Source of the DNA: Ruegeria sp. TM1040
GTDB lineage: Bacteria; Pseudomonadota; Alphaproteobacteria; Rhodobacterales; Rhodobacteraceae
DNA length: 64,000 nucleotides
Direction: 5' to 3'
Assembly (NCBI RefSeq): GCF_000014065.1
Contig: NC_008044.1
Coordinates: 2,751,501 to 2,815,500 of the forward strand
Below the pieces are notes generated by a model. The model worked only from the letters and a program-made list of their open reading frames with translations, was not told where the DNA came from and searched no databases. The position numbers were made by a program, and so were the translations under genes. The number at the start of each line of letters is the position of its first letter. The stretch's first letter is position 1. Below are positions 1-8,357 of the stretch, in pieces.

Positions 1-98
1 GGGCCAAAGGCCCGGCGCGCGCGGGTCCACCCGGTCACGAGGGGAAACCCCTTTCGAAAGGTCGGCACGTCCCTCAGGCGCTCCGCTCTTTTGGGTGT

Positions 99-1412
99 TC
101 AGGTTTCCGGTTGATAGAGCGTAAAGAGCTCAATGGGTTCCGCCACGCCGCGCAACATGTAACGGCCCACGGACACCAGATCCGCGCCATCCGCGCCTGC
201 GGCGTCGCGGACATCTTCCGACAGAATGATCGACCGCTCCACGGCGCGATGCATGTCGGCTATCCGCGCCGTCAGGTTCACAGCCGGGCCAATCACGGTG
301 AAATCCAGCCGGTTCGGCGCGCCGATGTTGCCATAGAGGATCTCGCCGGCGTGCAGGGCCATCGTGTATTCCGCCAGCGGCAGGCCTTCGGCGGCGCGGA
401 CCTCATTCACGGCCCTCATGCGCGGACCAAGCTCCGCCACCGCCCGCAGGGCCGCCTGCGCGTCCTCCTGCAGGGTGCCGAGGTTGAACATCGCCATCAC
501 CGCATCGCCCATGAACTTCAGGATATTGCCCCCATGGGACTGGATCAGCTGGACAACGTGACCGAAGTAATCATTGAGCAAATCAACAAGCTCTTCACCC
601 GGCAACGACTCTGAGAGGGCCGTAAAGCCGCGCAGATCAAACAGGCAGATCACTGCATCAATACGTTGCGATGAGCCGCGCGCGATCTCACCCGACAGCA
701 CCCGCGCCCCGGCATCGCGCCCCAGGTAGACTTGCAAAAGGGCGCGCCCCATCTCCCGGTTTCCGGCAGCGGCCAACACCAGTGCCAGCGTCCCGAACAC
801 ATTGCGCAGCAACGCGAGACAGGGTTCGGCCTCCTCTGGCGGGCCATCAAAACTCCAGGACGCGACCAAGCCTTCGGCATTGGGGCTATCGGGGTCAAAC
901 TGCGCCTGACTGAAATCGCCAAAGGGCTGCCAATGGGCAAAATAGCTCGTCGCCCCCATCTCCTTCAGGCGGGTAAAGATCGGAAAGCGCGCTTCGTCCT
1001 CGCGGCTGAAGCGACTGTAGTACTCCGCTTCGCCCGAGCTGATCAGAGCAAAGAACGGACTTTGCACCCATTCATTGCGTGGCTCCTTGTGGTCCACGCG
1101 CTCAAAATACTCGGAATTCAACCCGTCCTGACGGGTCCAGGTGAAACCGATCCCCCCGAATTCCGGATGCAGCGCGCGCTGCGACAGTTGCATCCGCAAC
1201 AGAGGCACGCCGTGGTTGACCAGTTCCTCGCAGAAGCGGCGCAAGAGCTCTTCGCGCCCTACCGCCTTCAGACCCTGTTCGGTCAGCCAGTTCTTCAGAT
1301 CCTCGGTCGCGGCGTGAATGGCCCCATCCCCCTGTTGCTGATCAAGGCGTGCGGTCAGCCGGCGGCTCCATGCTGGCCAATTGCCGCAACATTCGGCGCA
1401 AGAGCGCAACAT
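99..1412 (-). CDS. Class III adenylate/guanylate cyclase, soluble
   Basis: Predicted to make cAMP (less likely cGMP) from the nucleotide triphosphate. The C-terminal cyclase domain runs from about residue 250. Both metal-binding aspartates are visible (D259 in FDLRGFT, D303 in KFMGDAV), with the substrate lysine K299, T372 in LDFTVIG, and the transition-state pair N379/R383 in VNLTARI, so it looks catalytically intact. Residues 40-235 form a region without membrane segments that is also present, diverged, in the cyclase at 36687-38240; the two are paralogues. The end of the upstream MarR gene overlaps the start by about 70 bases, and the only SD-like bases sit directly against the ATG, so a shorter protein is possible. 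Ligand and true start are unknown. Confidence 0.85.
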   Translation of the reverse strand: MLRSCAECCGNWPAWSRRLTARLDQQQGDGAIHAATEDLKNWLTEQGLKAVGREELLRRFCEELVNHGVPLLRMQLSQRALHPEFGGIGFTWTRQDGLNSEYFERVDHKEPRNEWVQSPFFALISSGEAEYYSRFSREDEARFPIFTRLKEMGATSYFAHWQPFGDFSQAQFDPDSPNAEGLVASWSFDGPPEEAEPCLALLRNVFGTLALVLAAAGNREMGRALLQVYLGRDAGARVLSGEIARGSSQRIDAVICLFDLRGFTALSESLPGEELVDLLNDYFGHVVQLIQSHGGNILKFMGDAVMAMFNLGTLQEDAQAALRAVAELGPRMRAVNEVRAAEGLPLAEYTMALHAGEILYGNIGAPNRLDFTVIGPAVNLTARIADMHRAVERSIILSEDVRDAAGADGADLVSVGRYMLRGVAEPIELFTLYQPET

Positions 1413-1800
1413 CCTCTGCCGAAAACCCCTGGGTCAATCGCTGATCGTAGACCTGCGCCTGCTGTCGCAGATCCTCGTAAACACTGCGCCCTGCTGCCGT
1501 CAACTCCAGGTGTTCGGAGCGACGATCTGACTCGTCGCGACTACGACTGACCCAGCGCCGCGCGGCCAGCTTGGCAACGGCGCGGCTGATCTTGGTCTTG
1601 TGGATCCTGGCGCGCTGGCTGATGTCGCTGGCGGTCATGCGGGTGTACATCCCCAGATGAAACAGCACCCGCCATTCCGTCCGCAACATCCCATACCGCC
1701 CCTTGTAGAGCTTCTGAAACTCCAGCGAGGAATCCTCTGCCGCTCGGTTGAGCAGAAACGGCAGAAAATCCTGCACCGCAAAATCATCATTTTTCGACAT
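1342..1800 (-). CDS. MarR-family transcriptional regulator
   Basis: A 152-residue protein with the MarR winged helix in the middle (TASDISQRARIHKTKISRAV recognition segment, wing RSRDESDRRSE with the conserved DxRxx pattern). It is transcribed divergently from hmgA across a 76-base gap that holds an inverted repeat TAGTT-N8-AACTA. MarR repressors usually control the divergent operon and respond to an aromatic pathway compound, so control of the homogentisate operon by homogentisate or a related acid is the natural inference. The reading frame overlaps the downstream cyclase gene. Confidence 0.85.
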   Translation of the reverse strand: MSKNDDFAVQDFLPFLLNRAAEDSSLEFQKLYKGRYGMLRTEWRVLFHLGMYTRMTASDISQRARIHKTKISRAVAKLAARRWVSRSRDESDRRSEHLELTAAGRSVYEDLRQQAQVYDQRLTQGFSAEDVALLRRMLRQLASMEPPADRTP

Positions 1801-1822
1801 GCCCAGGCTGTGCCTCCCTTGT

Positions 1823-1840
1823 TAGTTACAAAATCAACTA
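1823..1840. promoter_or_regulatory. Candidate MarR operator between marR and hmgA
   Basis: TAGTT (1823-1827) and AACTA (1836-1840) form an 18-base dyad in an AT-rich island of the divergent gap. Size, spacing and place fit a MarR dimer site that could shut both promoters. Protein-DNA binding is inferred only. Confidence 0.5.
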
Positions 1841-1876
1841 TTACCGAGAGGAAAATGCAAGAGGAGGTTGGTCAAA

Positions 1877-3232
1877 ATGACCCGTCACGCTTTGCCGGAC
1901 CAGATGATCCAGGCCCCGTCCAATCAGGGCACCCACGAGGGGTATATGCCCGGATTTGGAAATGATTTCGAAACCGAAGCCCTGCCCGGCGCCCTGCCCC
2001 AAGGCATGAACAGCCCGCAGAAATGCGAATATGGGCTCTATGGCGAACAGCTTTCCGGCACCGCCTTTACGGCGGAACGCCCCGAACGCACCTGGTGCTA
2101 TCGCATCCGCCCCAGCGTGAAGCATTCGCACCGCTACGAGAAAATCGACCTGCCTTATTGGAAGAGCGCGCCGCATATTCCCGAAGATGTGATTTCGCTT
2201 GGCCAATACCGCTGGGACCCGGTGCCGCATACCGAAGAGGGCCTCACCTGGCTCACTGGCATGCGCACGATGACCACGGCGGGGGATGTGAACACCCAAG
2301 TCGGTATGGCGACCCATATCTACCTCGTGACCGAATCGATGAAGGATGAATATTTCTTCTCCGCCGACTCGGAACTTCTGGTGGTGCCGCAAGAAGGCCG
2401 CCTGCGCTTTGCGACAGAGCTTGGGATCATCGACATTGAGCCCAAGGAGATCGCCATCCTTCCGCGCGGACTGGTCTATCGCGTCGAAGTGCTCGAAGGT
2501 CCCGCGCGCGGCTTTGTCTGCGAAAACTACGGACAGAAATTCGACCTGCCCGGCCGCGGCCCGATCGGTGCGAATTGCATGGCGAACCCGCGGGATTTCA
2601 AGGCCCCCGTGGCGGCCTTTGAAGATCGCGAGGCGCCCTCAACACTGACCGTGAAATGGTGTGGCCAGTTCCATGAGACCAAGATCGGCCAGAGCCCTCT
2701 GGACGTGGTCGCCTGGCACGGCAACTACGCGCCCTATAAATACGACCTGCGCACCTATTGCCCGGTCGGGGCGATCCTGTTTGACCATCCGGATCCGTCG
2801 ATCTTTACCGTGCTCACCGCGCCCTCTGGCCAGCCGGGCACGGCCAATATCGACTTTGTGCTGTTCCGCGAACGCTGGATGGTGGCGGAAAACACCTTCC
2901 GCCCGCCGTGGTATCACAAGAACATCATGTCGGAGCTGATGGGCAATATCTACGGGCAGTATGACGCCAAACCGCAGGGCTTTGTCCCCGGTGGTGTAAG
3001 CCTTCACAACATGATGCTGCCGCATGGACCTGACCGGGAGGCCTTTGAAGGGGCGTCGAATTCGAACCTTGGCCCCGAGAAACTCGACAATACCATGTCG
3101 TTCATGTTCGAAACACGTTTCCCCCAGCATCTGACAGAGTTTGCAGCCAAGGAAGCACCGCTTCAGGATACGTATATTGATTGCTGGAGCGACCTTGAGA
3201 AGAAATTCGACGGCACGCCCGGTAAGAAATAG
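1877..3232 (+). CDS. hmgA: Homogentisate 1,2-dioxygenase
   Basis: Opens the ring of homogentisate to maleylacetoacetate using Fe(II) and O2 in the cytoplasm. The 451-residue length is standard. The iron ligands known from human HGD are recognisable: the His and Glu of WYHKNIMSE and the His of [12 protein letters not shown]-terminal [19 protein letters not shown] is the family signature. The ATG at 1877 is preferred over an in-frame TTG at 1868 because GAGGAGG at 1861-1867 is spaced nine bases from it. First gene of an operon with fahA, an MBL protein, a FAD monooxygenase, its small partner and maiA. Confidence 0.97.
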   Translation: MTRHALPDQMIQAPSNQGTHEGYMPGFGNDFETEALPGALPQGMNSPQKCEYGLYGEQLSGTAFTAERPERTWCYRIRPSVKHSHRYEKIDLPYWKSAPHIPEDVISLGQYRWDPVPHTEEGLTWLTGMRTMTTAGDVNTQVGMATHIYLVTESMKDEYFFSADSELLVVPQEGRLRFATELGIIDIEPKEIAILPRGLVYRVEVLEGPARGFVCENYGQKFDLPGRGPIGANCMANPRDFKAPVAAFEDREAPSTLTVKWCGQFHETKIGQSPLDVVAWHGNYAPYKYDLRTYCPVGAILFDHPDPSIFTVLTAPSGQPGTANIDFVLFRERWMVAENTFRPPWYHKNIMSELMGNIYGQYDAKPQGFVPGGVSLHNMMLPHGPDREAFEGASNSNLGPEKLDNTMSFMFETRFPQHLTEFAAKEAPLQDTYIDCWSDLEKKFDGTPGKK

Positions 3233-3312
3233 GGAGGCTGGGGGCGCTGCCCCCTCTGCGGCCCCAATTGGGGCCGCATTCACCCCCGAGATATTTGTAA
3301 AAAGCTGAAGGA
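3233..3312 (+). repeat. Roseobacter-type intergenic palindromic repeat, copy A
   Basis: The hmgA-fahA gap contains GGGGGCGCTGCCCCC, then a perfect 20-base palindrome (GCGGCCCCAA and its complement), then CCCCCGAGATATTTGTAAAA and AAGCTGAAG. The order GC hairpin - GATATTT - A-rich AAG tail recurs at 52190-52233 and, inverted, at 4612-4655. This looks like a dispersed intergenic element rather than a terminator, since the operon continues. Confidence 0.6.
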
Positions 3313-3349
3313 GGGCCAGCAGAGCCCTCACCACCAAAAAGGAACGCGC

Positions 3350-4606
3350 ATGCCTTTGAAAAAGTCCTGGGTGACGTCGGCCAATTCCGCTGACCACCCT
3401 TTTCCGCTGAACAACCTTCCCTATGGCGTGTTTTCAACCCCCGACAGTGATCCGCGCTGTGGGGTCGCCATCGGCGATATGATCCTCGATCTTGCTGCGG
3501 CAGAGGCGGCGGGGCTGATCGACCTCGCAGATGAGCCAATGTTCGAAATGCCCTTCTGGAACGAGTTTATGGAAGAAGGCCCCGCGGTCTGGGCCGCGTT
3601 GCGCACCCGCCTGATCGCGCTTCTGGAAGAGGGCTCGGACGCGCAAAACAAGGTCGAGCCTTGTCTCGTACCGATGTCAGGCGCTGAGATGCATATGCCA
3701 ATCATGGTGTCGGAATACACCGATTTCTATGCCGGGCGTCATCACGCCACCAATGTCGGCACCATGTTTCGGGGCGCCGAGAACGCGCTGCCGCCAAACT
3801 GGCTGCATATTCCGATCGGATACAATGGTCGTGCCTCCTCGGTTGTGGTCTCCGGCACCGATGTGCGCCGTCCCTGGGGTCAGCTCAAGGGGCCAAATGA
3901 CGACGCACCCCGTTGGGCCCCCTGTGCGCGCTTTGACATCGAACTGGAGATGGGAGCCATCGTCGGGACACCCTCCGACGGGCCGATCACGGTGCAGGAC
4001 GCGGACGATCACATCTTTGGCTATGTGCTGCTGAACGACTGGTCCGCCCGCGATATTCAGGCTTGGGAATACCAGCCGCTCGGCCCTTTTCAGGCCAAGG
4101 CGACCGCCACCACCATCAGCCCCTGGATCGTCACCAAGGCCGCATTGGAGCCCTTCCGCTGCGACACCCCCGCGCGGGAGGTCGAGCTTCTCGATCACCT
4201 CAAGGACTGTGGCCCGATGCTCTATGACATCGACCTTGCCGTGACCCTGCGCCCCGAGGGGGGCGAAGAGGCCACCATCGCACGCACCAACTACAAGGAA
4301 ATGTACTATTCCGCCGCGCAGCAACTGGCCCATCACACCACATCGGGCTGCCCGATGAACGCGGGCGACCTGCTGGGTTCCGGCACCATCTCCGGTCCGA
4401 ACAAGGACGAACGCGGCTCGCTCCTCGAACTCAGCTGGGGTGGCAAGGAGCCTCTCACCCTGCCTTCGGGCGATACCCGCAGCTTTATCGAGGATGGCGA
4501 CACGCTGACCCTCAAAGGCGCGGCCAAGGGCGAGGGCTACACCATCGGCTTTGGCGACTGCACCGGCACGGTGCTGCCCGCCCTCAGCGATCCGTTTGCA
4601 CGCTGA
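3350..4606 (+). CDS. fahA: Fumarylacetoacetase
   Basis: Hydrolyses fumarylacetoacetate to fumarate and acetoacetate, the last step of tyrosine/homogentisate breakdown. At 418 residues it matches family length. D125 and H132 in DFYAGRHHATNVGTMF correspond to the metal-binding Asp and catalytic His of mouse FAH; further acidic metal ligands appear in FDIELEMGAIVG and in LLNDWSARDIQAWEYQPLGP. AAGGAA lies upstream of the ATG. The gene follows hmgA across a 117-base repeat-bearing gap on the same strand. Confidence 0.96.
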   Translation: MPLKKSWVTSANSADHPFPLNNLPYGVFSTPDSDPRCGVAIGDMILDLAAAEAAGLIDLADEPMFEMPFWNEFMEEGPAVWAALRTRLIALLEEGSDAQNKVEPCLVPMSGAEMHMPIMVSEYTDFYAGRHHATNVGTMFRGAENALPPNWLHIPIGYNGRASSVVVSGTDVRRPWGQLKGPNDDAPRWAPCARFDIELEMGAIVGTPSDGPITVQDADDHIFGYVLLNDWSARDIQAWEYQPLGPFQAKATATTISPWIVTKAALEPFRCDTPAREVELLDHLKDCGPMLYDIDLAVTLRPEGGEEATIARTNYKEMYYSAAQQLAHHTTSGCPMNAGDLLGSGTISGPNKDERGSLLELSWGGKEPLTLPSGDTRSFIEDGDTLTLKGAAKGEGYTIGFGDCTGTVLPALSDPFAR

Positions 4607-4611
4607 CGGTT

Positions 4612-4655
4612 CCATCTTTCCTCAAATACCTCCGCCGGAGGCACCCCAACCTGAC
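4612..4655 (-). repeat. Roseobacter-type intergenic repeat, copy B (inverted)
   Basis: Read on the minus strand this gives GTGCCTCCGGCGGAGGTATT followed by TGAGGAAAGATGG, the same GC hairpin - GxTATTT - AAAG arrangement as the copies at 3281-3312 and 52197-52233. It fills most of the fahA-MBL gap. Confidence 0.5.
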
Positions 4656-4688
4656 CTCCGGCGGACCAGACAAAAAGGATACGCAACC

Positions 4689-5639
4689 ATGGCCAAGGCC
4701 TTCGCATCCCAAGGCGACATGAGCGAAAAGAAAATCTCCTTCACCGAGGTGGGCGAGGGACTTTATGCCTTCACCGCCGAGGGCGACCCGAATTCAGGTG
4801 TGATCATCGGCGATGACTCGGTGATGATCGTCGAGGCGCAGGCAACCCCGCGTCTGGCCAACAAGGTGATCGAATGTGTGCGCTCCGTGACCGACAAACC
4901 GATCAGCCATGTGGTGCTCACCCACTACCACGCGGTGCGTGTGCTCGGGGCCTCGGCCTTTGGGGCCCAGAACATCATCATGTCCGACACGGCACGCGCC
5001 ATGGTCGTCGAGCGCGGCCAGGAAGACTGGGACAGCGAATTCCAGCGATTCCCGCGCCTGTTCGAGGGTCATGAAAGCATCCCCGGCCTCACATGGCCGA
5101 CGACCACGTTTTCGGACAGCATGACCGTCTACCTCGGCAACCGCCGTGTCGACATCAAGCATCTGGGCCGCGCCCATACCGCTGGCGACGCCGTGATCCA
5201 TGTGCCGGATCAGAACGTCATGTTCACCGGCGACATCGTTGAATATCACTCCGCCTGCTACTGCGGCGACGGGCATTTTGGCGACTGGGGCAAGACGCTC
5301 GACAACATCAAAGCCTATGACGTGGACGCCATCGCCCCCGGTCGTGGTGACGCGCTGGTCGGCAAGGACATGGTCAACGCCGCCATTGAAAACACCCGCG
5401 ACTTTGTGGAAAGCACCTATCGCCCCGCAGCCAAGGTTGCCGCGCGTGGCGGATCGCTCAAGGAAGCATGGGACGCGGTGCGCGACGCCTGTGACCCCAA
5501 GTTCAAGGACTACGCGATCTACGAACACTGCCTGCCGTTCAACGTCGCCCGCGCCTATGACGAGGCCCGTGGCATCGACACCCCCCGCATCTGGACCGCC
5601 CAGCGCGATCTGGAGATGTGGGAGGCGCTGCAGTCCTGA
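4689..5639 (+). CDS. MBL-fold protein with degenerate metal site, homogentisate operon
   Basis: A 316-residue metallo-beta-lactamase-fold protein. The fold is clear (THYHAVRVLG, LGRAHTAGDAVIHVP, MFTGDIVEYHS), but the canonical HxHxDH motif reads HYHAVR, so the Asp and third His are lost, and the usual final PGHG reads PGRG. The three ligands of zinc site 1 (two His of HYH and the His of GRAHT) remain, while site 2 is largely gone. Its place between fahA and the monooxygenase implies a role in aromatic catabolism, perhaps on a side product. The ATG at 4689 follows an AAAAGGA; codons further upstream overlap fahA. Substrate unknown. Confidence 0.8.
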   Translation: MAKAFASQGDMSEKKISFTEVGEGLYAFTAEGDPNSGVIIGDDSVMIVEAQATPRLANKVIECVRSVTDKPISHVVLTHYHAVRVLGASAFGAQNIIMSDTARAMVVERGQEDWDSEFQRFPRLFEGHESIPGLTWPTTTFSDSMTVYLGNRRVDIKHLGRAHTAGDAVIHVPDQNVMFTGDIVEYHSACYCGDGHFGDWGKTLDNIKAYDVDAIAPGRGDALVGKDMVNAAIENTRDFVESTYRPAAKVAARGGSLKEAWDAVRDACDPKFKDYAIYEHCLPFNVARAYDEARGIDTPRIWTAQRDLEMWEALQS

Positions 5640-5644
5640 TATCA

Positions 5645-5668
5645 GTCTCTAACCCATGGGTTAGAGAC
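5645..5668. promoter_or_regulatory. Perfect 24-base palindrome, candidate operator
   Basis: GTCTCTAACCCA followed directly by its reverse complement, beginning five bases after the MBL stop codon. The core TAACCCATGGGTTA has the size and AT-flanked shape of MarR-family sites. A second dyad, CCGGTCCC-N7-GGGACCGG, lies at 5705-5727. Together they suggest a separate regulated promoter for the monooxygenase-maiA part of the operon; a structured RNA is the alternative. Confidence 0.5.
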
Positions 5669-5761
5669 ACATCACAGCCATTGGCGGCCTTGACCGCCCC
5701 TGCACCGGTCCCCCACCGAGGGACCGGCCCAGTACCCGCTTGCCCGGAGGGAGGAGACCGG

Positions 5762-7369
5762 ATGAACAAGATATTTGAGGTGCCGCTTTATCCATATGCG
5801 CGCCATGCGGATCAGGACGCGCAGCCACCGGCTCGGCACAAGGTGGTCGTGGTGGGCGCGGGCCCAGTGGGCCTTGCCGCCGCCATCGACCTTGCCCAAT
5901 CGGGAGTCCCCGTGGTGGTGCTTGATGACAATGACAAGGTGAGCTTTGGCTCGCGGGCGATCTGTTTTGCCAAGCGCACGCTCGAGATCGCAGACCGGCT
6001 TGGGGTTGGTCATGCCATGGCGGACAAGGGCGAAGAATGGAACGTCGGCAAGGTGTTTTTTGGCGACCGCAAGGTCTATGACTTCAACCTCCTGCCCGAA
6101 GACGGTCACCAGTTCCCGGCCTTTGTGAATCTGCAACAATACTACATCGAGGAATATCTGGTGGACCGCGTCCGCGCGCTGCGGGACGAGGGCGCGCCGA
6201 TTGAAATCCGGGGCAAGAACCGGGTCACGCATGTCGAGGACCTCGGCGGCCATGTGGCGCTCACCGTGGACACGCCCGACGGCGCCTACCAGCTTGAGAC
6301 CGGGTGGCTGATCGCCTGTGATGGCGCAGGCTCGCCCCTGCGGGCGCAGATGGGGCTCGACTTTGTGGGCCGCGTCTTTGAGGACAACTTTCTCATTGCC
6401 GATGTGGTGATGGAGGCCGATTTCCCGACCGAACGCTGGTTCTGGTTTGATCCGCCCTTCAACAAGGGCCAGTCGGCGCTGTTGCACAAACAGCCCGATG
6501 GCGTCTGGCGCATCGACCTGCAACTGGGCTGGGACATCGACAAGGAGGAAGAGAAACGCCCCGAGAACGTGATCCCGCGTTTGAAGGCCATGCTGGGCGA
6601 GGACGTCCAGTTCGAGCTGGAATGGGTGTCGATCTACACCTTTCAGTGCCGCCGGATGGAAAAGTTCCGCCACGGCCGGGTGATCTTTGCCGGCGATAGC
6701 GCGCATCAGGTCTCGCCCTTTGGCGCGCGCGGGGCCAACTCCGGCCTGCAGGACACCGACAACCTGATATGGAAACTGAAACTGGTGCTCGATGGCGTGG
6801 CCGATGAGAGCCTCCTTGAGAGCTACAACGCCGAGCGGATTGCGGCAGCGGATGAGAATATTCTGAACTCCTCGCGCTCCACCGATTTCATCACGCCAAA
6901 GTCCGACATGTCGCGCATCTTCCGCGATGCGGTTCTGGATCTTTCAGAACATCACAGCTTTGCGCGGCCCCTGGTCAACTCGGGTCGGCTGTCGCTGCCC
7001 TCAGTCTATGATGGCTCGCGGCTCAATTCCGCCGACCGCCTGCCCGGTGCCCCCACCCGCACGCGTCCCGGCGCGCCCTGCCCGGATGTGCCGCTGGAGG
7101 GGGGCTACCTGCTGCCGCAGTTGGCGTCTGGCTTTACCCTGCTCGCCATCAATGCAGAGGTGCCCGACGGGTTTGAGGAAGCCGGGGTCTTTGTCCCGGC
7201 CCTGCGCCTGAACGGCGAGGCCTCCGCGCCCCTCGCAGAGCGGTATCTGGGAGAGGCCAGTTCAGCCGTCTACCTCATCCGCCCTGACCAACATGTCGCA
7301 ACCCGGATGGACCATTTTGACCCGGCCCATTTCCACGCCGCCCTGCGCCGCGCCATTGGCAAGGAGTGA
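5762..7369 (+). CDS. FAD-dependent aromatic monooxygenase, MhaA/MhpA-like
   Basis: A 535-residue class A flavoprotein hydroxylase. The FAD-binding GAGPVGLAAAIDLAQSG near residue 35, the DG motif (ACDGAGSPLRAQMGL) and the GD motif (FAGDSAHQVSPFGARGANSG) are all present, with a C-terminal thioredoxin-like tail as in phenol and MhpA hydroxylases. Combined with the 68-residue gene just downstream and with hmgA/fahA/maiA, it resembles the two-component 3-hydroxyphenylacetate 6-hydroxylase MhaAB of Pseudomonas putida U, which feeds homogentisate. That substrate is inferred; 3-(3-hydroxyphenyl)propionate is the other family option. GGGAGGAG precedes the ATG at 5762. Confidence 0.85.
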   Translation: MNKIFEVPLYPYARHADQDAQPPARHKVVVVGAGPVGLAAAIDLAQSGVPVVVLDDNDKVSFGSRAICFAKRTLEIADRLGVGHAMADKGEEWNVGKVFFGDRKVYDFNLLPEDGHQFPAFVNLQQYYIEEYLVDRVRALRDEGAPIEIRGKNRVTHVEDLGGHVALTVDTPDGAYQLETGWLIACDGAGSPLRAQMGLDFVGRVFEDNFLIADVVMEADFPTERWFWFDPPFNKGQSALLHKQPDGVWRIDLQLGWDIDKEEEKRPENVIPRLKAMLGEDVQFELEWVSIYTFQCRRMEKFRHGRVIFAGDSAHQVSPFGARGANSGLQDTDNLIWKLKLVLDGVADESLLESYNAERIAAADENILNSSRSTDFITPKSDMSRIFRDAVLDLSEHHSFARPLVNSGRLSLPSVYDGSRLNSADRLPGAPTRTRPGAPCPDVPLEGGYLLPQLASGFTLLAINAEVPDGFEEAGVFVPALRLNGEASAPLAERYLGEASSAVYLIRPDQHVATRMDHFDPAHFHAALRRAIGKE

Positions 7370-7374
7370 TTTGC

Positions 7375-7581
7375 ATGTCCGACGATCTGACCCTGACCCC
7401 GAACCTCGCACAGCCCGATGATGCCTATGCCCTCTTGCTCTCTGCCCACGAGGGTCTGAGCAAGGCGCAAAGCGATGCGCTCAACGCTCGGCTGATCCTG
7501 CTCCTTGCCAACCACATCGGCGACGCCGAGGTGCTGAAACAGGCTCTAACTCAGGCCAAACAGGGTCTCACCGATGGCTGA
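7375..7581 (+). CDS. DUF2783-like small protein, likely MhaB-type coupling partner
   Basis: A 68-residue acidic protein (MSDDLTLTPNLAQPDDAYALL start; later LNARLILLLANHIGD), predicted all-helical with no signal or membrane segment. I recognise it as DUF2783-like. It starts five bases after the monooxygenase stop with AAGGAG in front and overlaps maiA by eight bases, so all three are translationally coupled. MhaB, the small coupling protein of 3-hydroxyphenylacetate 6-hydroxylase, is of similar size and gene position. The functional link is inferred from context. Confidence 0.75.
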   Translation: MSDDLTLTPNLAQPDDAYALLLSAHEGLSKAQSDALNARLILLLANHIGDAEVLKQALTQAKQGLTDG

Positions 7582-8221
7582 CGTGGTGCTCTATGACTAC
7601 TGGCGTTCCTCCGCGAGCTACCGGTTGCGGATCGCGCTGAACCTCGCAGGGATCGCCTATGAGAGCCGCTCGGTCGATCTGGTGGCGGGCGCGCAGCGCA
7701 GCCCCGAGCATCTGGCGCGCAACCCACAGGGTTTTGTGCCGGTGCTGGAGATCGACGGGGAACGGTTCACGCAATCGCTGGCCTGTCTCACCTATCTCGA
7801 CAGCACGCGCGGCCTTGGCCTCTTGCCCCAAGAGCCCGTCGCACGCGCCCATGTCGAGGCGTTGGCGCAGAGTATCGCGGTGGATCTGCATCCGGTGTGC
7901 AACCTCTCTGTGGCGCGGTTTGGTGTCACCAGCAGCGGCGGCAGCTTGCAGATGGGCGACTGGATGCGGCAGTTCATCGGACCGGGGCTAGAGGCGTTTG
8001 ACAGGCTGCTTGCACGCTGGCCCGAACCGGGGGAGGGATCCTTTTGCACCGGCGCGCGTCCGGGGCTTGCGGACATCTGCCTGATGCCGCAGCTCTATAA
8101 TGCGCGCCGCTGGGAGGTGGACCTGAACCCATTCCCGCGCCTCCAGCGGATCGAGGCCAGCTGCGCCGCGCATCCCGCCTTTGCGGCGGCACATCCGGAT
8201 CACCACCAGCCGGCCCAGTGA
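7574..8221 (+). CDS. maiA: Maleylacetoacetate isomerase (zeta-class GST)
   Basis: Isomerises maleylacetoacetate to fumarylacetoacetate with glutathione, linking HmgA to FahA. The 215-residue protein has the zeta-GST N-terminal motif (YWRSSASYRLRIAL; most members read SSCSxRVRIAL, so the usual Cys is Ala/Ser here), GFVPVLEIDG and an all-helical C-terminal half with PGLADICLMPQLYNARR. It overlaps the upstream small gene by eight bases and ends the operon just before a terminator. Confidence 0.92.
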   Translation: MADVVLYDYWRSSASYRLRIALNLAGIAYESRSVDLVAGAQRSPEHLARNPQGFVPVLEIDGERFTQSLACLTYLDSTRGLGLLPQEPVARAHVEALAQSIAVDLHPVCNLSVARFGVTSSGGSLQMGDWMRQFIGPGLEAFDRLLARWPEPGEGSFCTGARPGLADICLMPQLYNARRWEVDLNPFPRLQRIEASCAAHPAFAAAHPDHHQPAQ

Positions 8222-8279
8222 TTGTGCACCCCTGCTCGCGCGACCCTGATCGCAGGCGAATGATGGGCCGGAACCACAG

Positions 8280-8301
8280 GAGCGCCACCCGGCGCTCTTT
8301 T
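8280..8301 (+). terminator. Rho-independent terminator of the homogentisate operon
   Basis: GAGCGCC-loop-GGCGCTC stem (7 bp) followed by TTTT, 59 bases after the maiA stop. Confidence 0.7.
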
Positions 8302-8357
8302 GTGGTGTTTTGGGCAAAGCGGTGGCATGCTCGGCCTTCGTTTGAAGACGGGACCCC

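Noticed and set aside
1-98. Hairpins near the left window edge (GGGCC-AAA-GGCCC; CCTTTCGAAAGG)
   Set aside because: Too short and without a T-run; no gene can be assigned within the visible edge.
2639-3397. 252-codon minus-strand frame opposite hmgA
   Set aside because: Overlaps hmgA and the fahA start; no SD, no motifs.
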